From contig LQGW01000005.1 of the NCBI GenBank assembly GCA_002838815.1, positions 1 to 41,465 of the forward strand: a DNA stretch of 41,465 nt. Direction: 5' to 3'. The notes under the pieces were generated by a model. It was not told the DNA's origin, made no database searches, and worked only from the letters and a program-made list of their open reading frames with translations. Made by a program: the position numbers and the translations under genes. This document shows positions 33,867-41,465 of the stretch, piece after piece. How positions within the stretch are numbered: the stretch's first letter is position 1; each line of letters begins with the position of its first letter. The DNA comes from Clostridiaceae bacterium JG1575 (GTDB lineage: Bacteria; Bacillota; Clostridia; Clostridiales; Clostridiaceae).

Positions 33867-35090
33867 TTACGCACTCCATTTCCGGTTGAGCCTTGCAGAA
33901 ATCAGCTTCACCGTAATGTTTAGGATCAGCACCATCGCCAAGATAATAATGGAAATCGTGCTGGAGAGTTCAAAGTTTGGTTGCTCGCCCACCATCAAGG
34001 ACCAAATGGTCACCGCCAAAGTCGTGGCGCCCTGGTTCAACTGAGGCTTATCCACGATAAAGGTGCCCATGGTATAAATTAATGCGGCGGATTCCCCGAT
34101 GATGCGGGAAATGCTCAAAAGGGTCGCCGTGAGAATTCCAGGGAGCGCGCTGGGCAACACCACACGGAAAATCGTCTGGGTCTGCGTAGCGCCTAGAGAA
34201 AGTGAGGCATCGCGTAAAGCGATGGGAACCACTTTCAACGATTCTTCCGTTTGGCGGATGATGAGGGGCAACAGCACCACGGACATGGTGAGGGCGCCCA
34301 AAAGAATGCTGATGGTGTGAATGCCCATAAGCTGGGTGATGGGGAACAGCACCGAGACGCCCATCAGGCCAAAAATGATGCTGGGCACCCCCGAGAGGAT
34401 CTCAATGGAGGAGCGCATGAGGTTGGTAATTTTCCCGGGCTTGGCGTATTCGTTGAGATAGATGGCCGCAGCAATGCCCACTGGCAGCGCAAAAATTAAG
34501 GATAAGGCAATGAGGTAGAGCGTTGCCAGGATGGAGCCCCGAATGCCGCCGCCCTGGGTTTTGAAGTAGAGTCCTTGGACCTTCGTGGCCGACTCCATGG
34601 CTTGGGCCACTTCTTGAGCCGTGTTCTTTTTTTGCGCCCCCACTTGCAGCGGTTTGCCCGCCGCATCCAGCAAATTCAAATTGATGAGATTGGATCCCTT
34701 CTCTAAGGTCAATTCCTGCCCGTAGCTTGGGCCAGCAGTGATTACCTTGCCCTTGGCTAAGGGAGATCCGGGAGCGATATATTCCACCAACACTTGGTGT
34801 TCTTTATAGGCATCTTGATGATCGGAAACGGCCACCCCTAGACGAGGACTGAAAGAAACTCCCTCTTTGAGCCCCTCGGGCGCCGAAAACGATCCGGGCT
34901 GAAAGGACTCATAGCCGATATTGTAATTGGCCGACCAGTAGGAACCCGTTAAAAGATCCAGGCGCACGCCGCTCCAGCCCCGTTGAAACATGAATAGCAC
35001 GACTAAAAACAAGATCAGAGCCGCCAAAGCTGCGCTGAGGTAGGTCACGGAATTCATCACCAGATCATAGGCTTTGCGTTTTCGGTTCAT
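33867..35090 (-). CDS. pstA: phosphate ABC transporter permease PstA, with extra domain
   Basis: 407 residues, about 110-130 longer than usual. After the first membrane helix (about 20-40) there is a non-membrane insert of roughly 130 residues (60-190), predicted outside the cell, with a PDZ-like feel (VLVEYIAPGSPLAKGKVI). The canonical permease part (190-400) contains the EAA-type loop ALRDASLSLGATQTQTIFRVVLP. It forms the channel with PstC. It overlaps pstC by 4 nt (ATGA). Confidence 0.93.
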   Translation of the reverse strand: MNRKRKAYDLVMNSVTYLSAALAALILFLVVLFMFQRGWSGVRLDLLTGSYWSANYNIGYESFQPGSFSAPEGLKEGVSFSPRLGVAVSDHQDAYKEHQVLVEYIAPGSPLAKGKVITAGPSYGQELTLEKGSNLINLNLLDAAGKPLQVGAQKKNTAQEVAQAMESATKVQGLYFKTQGGGIRGSILATLYLIALSLIFALPVGIAAAIYLNEYAKPGKITNLMRSSIEILSGVPSIIFGLMGVSVLFPITQLMGIHTISILLGALTMSVVLLPLIIRQTEESLKVVPIALRDASLSLGATQTQTIFRVVLPSALPGILTATLLSISRIIGESAALIYTMGTFIVDKPQLNQGATTLAVTIWSLMVGEQPNFELSSTISIIILAMVLILNITVKLISARLNRKWSA

Positions 35091-36028
35091 CGCATGCTCC
35101 CCCCGATCCGGTTCTTCACAAAGTGAATGGCTAAGTTGGTGATCAGGATGACCACCATGAGAACGATGCCCACGGAGAAACGAACATCATAGTCGATGCC
35201 TTGAGTTTCTTTGAGTCCGGCCAGCATCGTGCTGGTCAAGGTTCTTGTAATGTCAAAAGGATTGAAGGTGGGGCCCTCCATAGCATTTCCAGCCACCATG
35301 GAGACCGCGGTGGCTTCGCCAAACGCGCGGCCAAGTCCTAAGATCAGCCCGGCGAAAATGCCCGACTTGGCCGAGGTCAAAACGACTTTAAAATTAGTTT
35401 GCGTCGGCGTCGCCCCCAAAGCCAAAGACCCCTCGGTCAATTCCTTTGGCACCGCTTGAATGGCAACAATGGCCAAGGAGGTCATAGTGGGAAACACCAT
35501 AATGGCCAATAAGATGGACACAGCAAGCAGCGAATTGCCGCCGAAACTTGAAACGCCAAAGCGCTGCGCTAAGGCGTCCACCCAGGTGACGATGGAGCCC
35601 GCCGCGAAGACGCCATATACCACAGAAGGGATTGCTGCCAAAAGTTCTACGATTGTCGTCATAACCTTAGAGAGGGCTTTGGGCGCGATTTTTGCGATGA
35701 AAAGTGCCGTGAGCACCGAGATGGGGAATGAGAGAATCAGAGCGCCCAATGCCGATAAAATGGTGTTGATGATGATGAACAGAACGCCATAGATATGAGA
35801 ATCTTGCCGCCACTGCATCCCCGTTAAAAATTTGCTCAAGGAATATGGGCCATCGGCATAGCCGGGCAAAAAGAGGCTGCTCCCTTTTCGAACAATAAAC
35901 ACAAAAATAAGCACAATGAAGATGGCGGACAAAAATCCGGCAAACCAAAAGATTCCCCGGAACAATTGATCGGTTTTCTTCTTGCGGCGTTGATACGGAT
36001 CTGAAACGGTAAATTTTGGATCGACCAT
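35087..36028 (-). CDS. pstC: phosphate ABC transporter permease PstC
   Basis: The start at 36028 has AGGAG 6 nt upstream; an upstream in-frame start is less likely. 313 residues with six membrane helices. The hallmark loop KELTEGSLALGATPTQTNFKVVL couples to PstB. A periplasmic loop follows helix 1 (GSSLFLPGYADGPYSLSKFLTGMQW). It is the channel partner of PstA. It lies 70 nt after pstS and overlaps pstA by 4 nt. Confidence 0.95.
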   Translation of the reverse strand: MVDPKFTVSDPYQRRKKKTDQLFRGIFWFAGFLSAIFIVLIFVFIVRKGSSLFLPGYADGPYSLSKFLTGMQWRQDSHIYGVLFIIINTILSALGALILSFPISVLTALFIAKIAPKALSKVMTTIVELLAAIPSVVYGVFAAGSIVTWVDALAQRFGVSSFGGNSLLAVSILLAIMVFPTMTSLAIVAIQAVPKELTEGSLALGATPTQTNFKVVLTSAKSGIFAGLILGLGRAFGEATAVSMVAGNAMEGPTFNPFDITRTLTSTMLAGLKETQGIDYDVRFSVGIVLMVVILITNLAIHFVKNRIGGSMR

Positions 36029-36097
36029 GAGCTCTCCTTGAAACGGCAAAAGGATGGCTTAGCGGTGAACTAAGCCATACCTAATGACTTTGCTTTA

Positions 36098-37138
36098 TTA
36101 CTTTAGATCTTCCCACTTAGTGATGTCGCCATCAACGATCTTCAGCATCTTTTCCGCCGTGATGTTTTTGAGGGCGTTGGAGGACTCAACCACCACCACC
36201 ACAGCATCCTGGCAGTAAATTCCCTGGATCATTCCCTGGTCCACCGGTTCCTTGGCCGGGTCAAACTTCCGAGATGCAAATCCGATGTCTCCGGCATTGG
36301 GTCCGGTTTTCTCTGCGCCAAGCACTCGTTTGAAACCATCTCCGGATCCCGTCTGATCCATGTTGAACTTGAAAGCAACTTGCGCTTGGAAGGCTTCCAA
36401 AGCGGCCTTAATGGTTTTATCCACAGAGGTGGATCCCCGGGTTCTCAAGGTGACGTTGGAATAGTCTTTTGTGGGATCAAATCCCTGAACGTTCTTCATC
36501 ACTTCAGCCCAAGGCTTGCCTTCACTCTTATCCAAAATTCCCCCCGCCCCTTCTACGGCCGCATGTCCTTCATTGGACTGGGTCAAGAAAGCGACAAAGG
36601 CTGCAGTCAGCGCTTCAGCTTCCGGGGAGGCAAAGTCTCCCTTGGCCCGAGTGACGAAGCTAAAGGGTCTTTTCAGTGTATAGCTGTCGTCAAGCACCGT
36701 CTTCACTGAAGGCTCGACGCCTTCAAAAGACACAGGCTTTAAGTTGTTGGCTGAAAAATCAGTCGTCAAGGAGACGTACCCAATGGCGGATTTATCCTTG
36801 CCCACCTTGCTGGCCATATCCCCATTCCCAGAGGTTTCGACCGCGGAAGCGGTGAGCTTGTTTTGATCCTTCTTGAAGCCAATTCCATGTTCAAAGGCTT
36901 CGCGGGTACCTGATGTGGCGTCCCGAGTGTAGACGTGGATCGGTCCGGAGGCAGGCTTTGATCCCTGATCGTTGGATCCCGGCTGTGAAGCTGCGGGAGT
37001 CGTTGCTCCACCAGTAGTTGGGCTGTCGGTATTCGGCCCGGCCGCTCCCGTCGTCGTTTTAGGGGTTCCGCCACATCCCGCCAGCATCACAGAGGATACC
37101 AAGAGGGAGGCGATAAATGCTTTCAACGTTTTTTTCAT
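36098..37138 (-). CDS. pstS: phosphate-binding lipoprotein PstS, permuted domain order
   Basis: The start at 37138 has GAAGGAGAG upstream. The 346-residue product has a signal peptide with lipobox LAGC and a Thr/Gly/Pro linker to about residue 60. The PBP-like part comes in swapped order compared with the usual PstS. First comes the lobe that normally lies in the second half (PIHVYTRDATSGTREAF, AIGYVSL, the KRPFSFVTR segment). Then comes the lobe that normally starts the protein (TLRTRGSTSVDKTIKAAL, MDQTGSGDGFKRVL, DIGFASRKF), ending with ITKWEDLK at the C-terminus. Both phosphate-binding loops are present, so binding should be kept. It heads the pst operon behind a Pho-box-like element. Confidence 0.9.
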   Translation of the reverse strand: MKKTLKAFIASLLVSSVMLAGCGGTPKTTTGAAGPNTDSPTTGGATTPAASQPGSNDQGSKPASGPIHVYTRDATSGTREAFEHGIGFKKDQNKLTASAVETSGNGDMASKVGKDKSAIGYVSLTTDFSANNLKPVSFEGVEPSVKTVLDDSYTLKRPFSFVTRAKGDFASPEAEALTAAFVAFLTQSNEGHAAVEGAGGILDKSEGKPWAEVMKNVQGFDPTKDYSNVTLRTRGSTSVDKTIKAALEAFQAQVAFKFNMDQTGSGDGFKRVLGAEKTGPNAGDIGFASRKFDPAKEPVDQGMIQGIYCQDAVVVVVESSNALKNITAEKMLKIVDGDITKWEDLK

Positions 37139-37170
37139 AAGTCTCTCCTTCATCTTTTAAGTACACCGTT

Positions 37171-37224
37171 ATTCTAACAACGCCCTGGAAAGATATGGTT
37201 AACGCTACGTTACGCATAGGTTAA
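37171..37224 (-). promoter_or_regulatory. pstS promoter with three-repeat Pho-box-like element
   Basis: On the minus strand TTAACC, GTAACG and TTAACC (complements of 37219-37224, 37208-37213 and 37197-37202) repeat at exactly 11 bp. The last repeat overlaps the -35 position of a TAGAAT -10 (complement of 37171-37176). PhoP of Firmicutes binds TT(A/C/T)ACA-like repeats at this spacing upstream of pst genes, so induction by phosphate starvation is expected. Confidence 0.7.
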
Positions 37225-37264
37225 ACCCAATGCCCATTTTTACACTCACACGACTCAATGATTA

Positions 37265-37290
37265 AAGCCTCAGGAAAATTCCTGAGGCTT
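37265..37290. terminator. hairpin terminator downstream of the 185-residue gene
   Basis: AAGCCTCAGGAA and TTCCTGAGGCTT form a 12-bp stem with a two-base centre. The flanking T-runs are short. Confidence 0.7.
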
Positions 37291-37315
37291 CTTACGCATA
37301 CGCACCTTTTCTTAT

Positions 37316-37873
37316 TTACTGTCCAAAGGACAAAACCTTCTTTTTCCCCATTGCTTCGATCAAAAACCAAGGAAGCTCTTTTCCCCTCTTCCACCGATAG
37401 AATCTTTCCTTGCAGGCAAGAATCTTCATCCCTGGATAGATGATCATCCGCAGGGACATTGTGCCCGATTCATAAAAATTGACTTCGTAGGCTTCATCAT
37501 AGGCAATCTTATAGGTCATTTCGGCGAAATCTTTTGCAGGCAGCTTCTTCGCCTCCAAGCCCTTTAATCCAGAAACAAACTGTTCAAGATCCACGGTATT
37601 TTTCAGGGTGGCAATGGTTCGATTGCCGTTCTTCATTGAAACCTCTTGGATTTTTTTACCTTCTAATACGGAAGCAAAGGAGGTGAATTCTGACGGACGA
37701 AATGCCCCTTTCCGGTTTTGCAACATCAAAGTGCCCGCAGCCCCTAAGAAAAACACAAGGGTCAGTGCCATTAGCAAAATACGCGTTACGGTAGATTCTG
37801 AATCACTTTTTTGTTTTTCTATTTCTCTAGCTTTATTCTGTTTCATTGATTCTTTTACCAGATTGCTTTCCAT
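37316..37873 (-). CDS. membrane-anchored protein of unknown function
   Basis: 185 residues. A charged N-terminus (1-28, rich in Lys, Glu and Gln) is followed by one membrane helix (about 31-50). The extracellular part of 135 residues has alternating beta strands and no known motif (EFTSFASVLEGKKIQEVSMKNGN early, FYRWKRGKELPWFL near the end). I recognise no family. It lies upstream of pstS on the same strand but is separated by its own terminator, so it is not part of the pst operon. The adjacent 37874-38068 stretch before the IS remnant holds no gene that I can support. Confidence 0.6.
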   Translation of the reverse strand: MESNLVKESMKQNKAREIEKQKSDSESTVTRILLMALTLVFFLGAAGTLMLQNRKGAFRPSEFTSFASVLEGKKIQEVSMKNGNRTIATLKNTVDLEQFVSGLKGLEAKKLPAKDFAEMTYKIAYDEAYEVNFYESGTMSLRMIIYPGMKILACKERFYRWKRGKELPWFLIEAMGKKKVLSFGQ

Positions 37874-38100
37874 GAATGGTTTCTCCTCTTGGCGTTTTGT
37901 TGGAAATTCGACCCATCGCTACTGTTGATGAATCGGTCTTTCTCTTTTCTTCATTCACCCTATCACAGGAGGCAACTTTGCTGCATTCAACAAAGCTTTC
38001 TCTTTTCTTACGCTTTAGTAAGTCAAGTCCTCTGATGTTTTTTCGAATGATGGATATCCGCCTTAAGCGTAAGCGCTAAATAAACACCTCACAGCAAAAC

Positions 38101-38150
38101 AAGCGGAACCTCCCTATCATTAGAGTTTGTCTAAAAAGGAGGTTCCGCTT
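38101..38150. terminator. hairpin at the left IS66 end
   Basis: AAGCGGAACCTCC (38101-38113) pairs perfectly with GGAGGTTCCGCTT (38138-38150). Hairpins just inside IS ends often block read-through into the transposase. Confidence 0.55.
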
Positions 38151-38370
38151 GTCTAAGGATCCTGTCCAAGCCTCTGGGTTCCCGTTTGTTCAGTTAGTCC
38201 TACAGGCCAGCCCATCTTATGGGGCTTGCTTTCCCTTTAGTAATAAGGCGGAGGTTAAGACCATGATGGTTCCTTGGGGTTTTTATGGGTTTTGGCGCCA
38301 CTACAAGCCCCTGGAAACCAATCGGTTCGTGTGCCCCGATCAACAAGATAGACCTCTCGGAATGAACTAG
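38149..38370 (+). pseudogene. IS66 Orf2 (TnpB) relic
   Basis: A 73-codon remnant. ACFPFSNKAEVKTMMVPW and GFYGFWRHYKPLETNRFVCP align with the IS66 Orf2 pattern (SLFVFCNKRRDRxKxLYWDGDGFWLxYKRLExGRFxWP). The N-terminal part and the end are missing, so it is non-functional. Confidence 0.6.
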
Positions 38371-38439
38371 GTCGTAATATAATTGATTGATGAATGGATT
38401 ACACATCCATCAACCAGCGCTTCATTGTTAAAAACCACA

Positions 38440-39509
38440 GCCCAAAGATCTAAAGTTACCAAAACTGTGAAAAGACCACTATCAAAGCGTTTGCTATTAA
38501 GAAAGCACCGGCCCCTATCCCCGCTTTTCTGGGCGGATTGGGATCGGTATCTTTGGTCGCCCATATTCTGGCAAAGAAATACTATGAAAAAGTACCGTTT
38601 TACCGGCACGAAAAATTCCTGGCCGATGAAAGAATCCCTATCTCCCGTGCCACCATGGCCCAATGGCCGGTTTCGGCTTCTGGGAAACACTTTTCTAGGT
38701 CCTGAAAGAGGATGGCACGAGTGCCAAAAGTAAATCCTACATGAGACCTTTCTCCAGAGCGGCAGTGGAGGATCGGCAAATCTCTTTGTACATGTGCCGA
38801 CCGGGATGCCACGGCAAATATGCAGCAGAATTCCTGGCCGAATTTAAGGGTTCCCTGCAGACCGATGAGTATGCCGGATACAACCTGGTGCCGGGAATTA
38901 CCAAGGTTGGCTGCCTAGCTCATGCTAGGCGAAAGTTTACCGACGCCCTGACGGCCATTTCGGAGAACGCCAAGGGGCGGAACACCGTAGCCCATGAAGG
39001 GGTGCGTCGCTTTGATGAGCTGTTCTCCCTAGAGAAAAGGAGGGCACACTTACGAGGAAACGAACGATAGGAACGACACCTAGATTTGGTGAAACCCAAG
39101 GTTGAGGCGCTACAGGAATGGCTGAGAAAAGAGCGAATGATAGCCCCCCGAAAAGCAAGCTGGGGGTGGCCATGGCCTACAGCCTGAATCACTGGGAGAA
39201 CCTGACGCGGTTCCTTGTTGATGGAGATTTGGAACGGTCCAATAATCGGGCAGAACGTGGCATAAAACAATTCGTCATGGGCCGAAAGAACGATCTTTTC
39301 AGCGACTCCGTAAGGGGGGGGGCAATTCCTGTGGAATCCTCTTTAGCATCGTAGAAACTGCAAAAGCTAACGATCTGAACCCTACAGCCTATCTTGCCTA
39401 TCTCATGGAAGCGCTAAGCCAAAATAGGCAAACGGACGAGAAATTAGAAGACGTCATGCCCTGGTCAGAGAAAATTCCCGAAAAGATCCGAGTAAAGAAA
39501 AAAGCATAG
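38440..39509 (+). pseudogene. IS66-family transposase, broken
   Basis: Pieces in different frames cover most of the transposase. Zinc-finger remnant and hinge: KAPAPIPAFLGGLGSVSLVAHIL...KYYEKVPFYRHEKFLADERIPISRATMAQW (about 38503-38665). Then VLKEDGTSAKSKSYM, and TDEYAGYNLVPGITKVGCLAHARRKFTDAL (about 38858-38950). Then MAYSLNHWENLTRFLVDGDLERSNNRAERGIKQFVMGRKN (about 39170-39290), and after a shift at a run of G near 39313-39320, the C-terminus ending KIRVKKKA (stop 39507-39509). The region with the first catalytic Asp (HADET) is deleted near 38680 and there are several frameshifts, so it cannot work. Confidence 0.85.
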
Positions 39510-39510
39510 C

Positions 39511-39560
39511 AAGAAGGCACCGATATCCTGACATACTTCTTGGTCAGAATATCGGTGCCT
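39511..39560. terminator. hairpin at the right IS66 end
   Basis: AAGGCACCGATAT pairs with ATATCGGTGCCTT, continued by CTGAC/GTCAG around ATACTTCTTG; a T-rich stretch follows on the plus strand. Confidence 0.6.
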
Positions 39561-39607
39561 TTATTTAGGGTTTACAACCGTTTACCAGCGGATAAACGAC
39601 GATCAAC

Positions 39608-39643
39608 GAAAAAGCCAAGGGCTCCCGGAGGAGCCCCTGGCTT
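39608..39643 (-). terminator. terminator of the surface-protein gene
   Basis: GCCAaGGGCTCC pairs with GGAGCCCcTGGC; on the minus strand TTTTT follows. A second small hairpin (CTTAGAGGAT/ATCCTCTAAG, 39641-39661) lies between it and the stop codon. Confidence 0.85.
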
Positions 39644-39668
39644 AGAGGATCATCCTCTAAGAAAATCG

Positions 39669-41465
39669 TTATTTTCTTTTGCGTTGCAGCAATAGTCCGC
39701 CTGCAATGAGCATGACCCCAAGCAGCGGCAGTGCACTGGGCACCGATCCGGTCCAAGGAAGTTCTTCCTTGGTATTGGTGATGGTAAAGCCCTTAATCCC
39801 TTTGCGATATCCTTTCACCAGATCCTCGTCCACTGAATAAGTAATTTCTTTTCCATTGGCATCAAAGATCGGAAGGTTCTTAAACACATGGTGTTCTTCC
39901 CCATTCTTCAAAACAATTTTTTGAACGGATACGCCATTGGCTAATAAGTGAATGGTGATCGCCGGCTTTTTCTTGTCTGCTTTGACCCAGACCTTCTTCA
40001 CGGTAATATCCCGAGTTTTAGCTGGCTCAATGGTGTTGGTGATGGTGGTTCCTTCAATAGTCTTTTGATATCCATCCACCGATAGTTCATCTACGGTGTA
40101 GACGATCTTTTGGCCATTTTCATGGTAAATCGGCAAAGAATCAAATCGGAAGGATGTGGTGCCGTTGGTCAGCACCTTTCGTTGAACCTCAATTCCATCT
40201 GCTTTAAGCAAAATGGTGATGTCAGGTTTTAACATTGGTCCGCCAACCCAAACTTTCTTTCCGGCAACTACGGTCGATCCCACAAGGAATCTGTTGGTTA
40301 CTGTTAATCCCTTTTCTGTTTTCTCGAAGTTGGCTGGAGCAAAGTCTCTACCCTTTTCGTCAACTTCCTGAACGCTAAAGGTGTAAGCAGTTCCATTGAT
40401 GTCAATTTCTTCGAGATTGTTCCAGGTCACTTTCGTTGTACCAGATTCCAGTTTTTGGATCGGAGCACCTGGCACCGGTATGGGTTGGCCATTGGGCAAA
40501 GCCCGTAACAGTTGGAACCAAATCGTCGGCTTCACTTTCGGTCCATTCACCCAAGTTTTTTCAGCGGTGACAGTTCCATGAGCTGGGATGGTATATTGGT
40601 TCGAGAATTTCAGCTCCTTGGAGGATGTAGCCTGTATCGAAAGCTGTCCGTCCTGTTTGTCTACAATGGAAACCTTAATTTCAATTGTAGACGCATCATA
40701 GGTCATTCCTTTCTCGGTTCCCTTCTCCTCAATGACACGATAGGTATAGGTTTTTCCTGCATCTTCTTCGGAGTATTCAATGGCTTGGAAGAGGATGCTT
40801 CCATCTTTGACGTTAAACGTTTCTTGAAGTTTTTGTCCTTCCTGATCCATCAAAATGAAGCGGAATTCCTGGTCCTTCAAGAGTCTGCCCACGAGTTCTT
40901 TTTTCAGTTTCAAGATCCATTTGCCTGAAGCCTTATAGGTGTTCTTAAACGTCACGTCGCTCGGAGCTGTAACCCCAGTGATGATCTGACCTACTACGTT
41001 GTCCGTGACGACAACCTTATAGAGGATGCTCTTCGCATCATAGGTCACACCACCCAAGGTGCCCTTAACTTCGCGCACTACATAGTAGTAAGTTCCTTCT
41101 TCGCCATCCTTGTAATTGAGGGTGAAGCTGAACTTCCCGTTCTTGTTGGTCGTGGTTTGCAGTGCCTGCGCACCTTCTTCCACTTTTCCATCTTGATCCG
41201 AACGATAGAGTCCAAAGGTGAATTCTCCATCCTTAAGGTCTCTTCCCGCGAGGTTTTTCAAGCCCTCAAGGACTGCAGAAGCATCCGTCGCCTTGTAGCT
41301 ATTCTTAAACGTCACGTCGCTCGGAGCTGTAACCCCAGTGATGATCTGACCTACTCCGTTGTCCGTAACGACAACCTTATAAAGGATGCTGCTGGCATCA
41401 TAGGTCACACCACCCAAGGTGCCCTTAACTTCGCGCACTACATAGTAGTAAGTTCCTTCTTCGCC
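39669..41465 (-). CDS. sortase-anchored FctA/CnaB repeat surface protein, 5' part outside window
   Basis: Open to the right edge, so only the C-terminal 598 residues are seen and the true start lies beyond. From the edge inward there are FctA/Spy0128-type pilin domains (part of one, a full one at about 41284-40930, and a more divergent one at about 40925-40590). They carry the typical LKDGEFTFGLY, YYYVVREVKGTLGGVTYDAKSILYKVVVTDN and VTFKNTYK blocks. Three CnaB-like domains follow (about 40585-39775), each with a KxWV...KPxIxxxLxxG start and a TNT/TNR-type end. The protein ends with LPWTG (39747-39761), a hydrophobic helix and RKRK. Such domains normally carry isopeptide bonds. It is a cell-wall adhesin or pilus-like stalk. 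Confidence 0.9.
   Translation of the reverse strand, partial: GEEGTYYYVVREVKGTLGGVTYDASSILYKVVVTDNGVGQIITGVTAPSDVTFKNSYKATDASAVLEGLKNLAGRDLKDGEFTFGLYRSDQDGKVEEGAQALQTTTNKNGKFSFTLNYKDGEEGTYYYVVREVKGTLGGVTYDAKSILYKVVVTDNVVGQIITGVTAPSDVTFKNTYKASGKWILKLKKELVGRLLKDQEFRFILMDQEGQKLQETFNVKDGSILFQAIEYSEEDAGKTYTYRVIEEKGTEKGMTYDASTIEIKVSIVDKQDGQLSIQATSSKELKFSNQYTIPAHGTVTAEKTWVNGPKVKPTIWFQLLRALPNGQPIPVPGAPIQKLESGTTKVTWNNLEEIDINGTAYTFSVQEVDEKGRDFAPANFEKTEKGLTVTNRFLVGSTVVAGKKVWVGGPMLKPDITILLKADGIEVQRKVLTNGTTSFRFDSLPIYHENGQKIVYTVDELSVDGYQKTIEGTTITNTIEPAKTRDITVKKVWVKADKKKPAITIHLLANGVSVQKIVLKNGEEHHVFKNLPIFDANGKEITYSVDEDLVKGYRKGIKGFTITNTKEELPWTGSVPSALPLLGVMLIAGGLLLQRKRK
40942..41465 (-). repeat. 360-bp period direct repeats in the surface-protein gene
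   Basis: Bases 40942-41105 recur at 41302-41465 with only 6 mismatches in 164 bp and an exact 360-bp period (120 residues). The first copy is cut by the window edge, so more copies may follow. This indicates recent duplication of the FctA domain. Confidence 0.88.

Larger units (their letters stand above)
38069..39575. mobile_element. decayed IS66-family element
   Basis: Left end GTAAGCGCTAAATAAA (38069-38084) and right end TTTATTTAGGGTTTAC (39560-39575) are inverted repeats with 14 of 16 matches. The left end starts with the GTAAGCG typical of IS66. Just inside each end is a strong hairpin (38101-38150 and 39512-39559). Inside lie relics of Orf2 (TnpB) and of the large transposase. At about 1.5 kb it is well short of a full IS66 (about 2.5 kb), so internal deletions have occurred. 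No 8-bp target duplication remains. Confidence 0.8.

Noticed and set aside
39576-39590. Second GTTTACC-like motif (CGTTTAC 39579-39585) as the true right IS66 end
   Set aside because: The 16-base match ending at 39575 pairs much better with the left end.

Overview
The window looks like a chromosomal segment of an anaerobic Firmicute (Bacillota, Clostridia/Tissierellia-like) that lives on amino acids. The evidence is Gram-positive surface anchoring (an LPWTG sortase motif on a pilin-like repeat protein), lipoprotein signal peptides, strong AGGAGG ribosome sites, a ferredoxin-dependent indolepyruvate oxidoreductase, a histidine-degradation cluster with the long (about 676-residue) type of urocanate hydratase, a QueT-type vitamin transporter and a triple rubredoxin-like protein. 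Base composition is roughly balanced. No tRNA, rRNA, CRISPR array or prophage is apparent, so the species is not named.

Layout. 1-262: a possible small RNA with promoter-like and terminator elements. 263-3826: a tightly coupled minus-strand operon of three cell-envelope/unknown proteins (degenerate M28-type lipoprotein, DUF4236 protein, DUF4139-like protein). 3999-5602: small membrane protein, Nudix hydrolase, OsmC protein. 5861-8217: iorAB. 8604-11507: triple rubredoxin-like protein and a large protein that reads as a catalytically dead, truncated SF1 helicase. 11772-19959: PsiE-like membrane protein, MATE exporter, a 31-residue membrane peptide, a thioredoxin-fold protein, a YyaL-type thioredoxin/glycosidase-like protein, a metallophosphoesterase, a preQ1-riboswitch candidate with queT, and a SixA-CHAD fusion.

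20138-21725 holds the most unusual item: a secreted 156-residue protein made almost entirely of nine exact copies of AKKDIPDIY, with 12- or 15-residue periods, preceded by an extended -10 promoter and a structured leader and closed by a strong terminator. The nine blocks differ in DNA only at synonymous positions, so the peptide itself is under selection. A lipoprotein gene follows.

21842-30169 is a histidine-utilisation region: a BTAD/SARP-like regulator, hutU, a putative histidine transporter and hutH, all on the minus strand. Direct repeats of AATGACGA with an 11-bp period lie next to the hutU promoter, the pattern expected for a SARP-type activator, and one more copy lies before the regulator gene. 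30390-32918: an M24 aminopeptidase and an MFS transporter. 33114-37138: pstS-pstC-pstA-pstB with a three-repeat Pho-box-like element, where PstS has its two lobes in permuted order.

37316-41465: an orphan membrane protein, a decayed IS66 element whose terminal inverted repeats can still be seen, and the 3' part of a sortase-anchored FctA/CnaB repeat protein that runs off the window's right edge.
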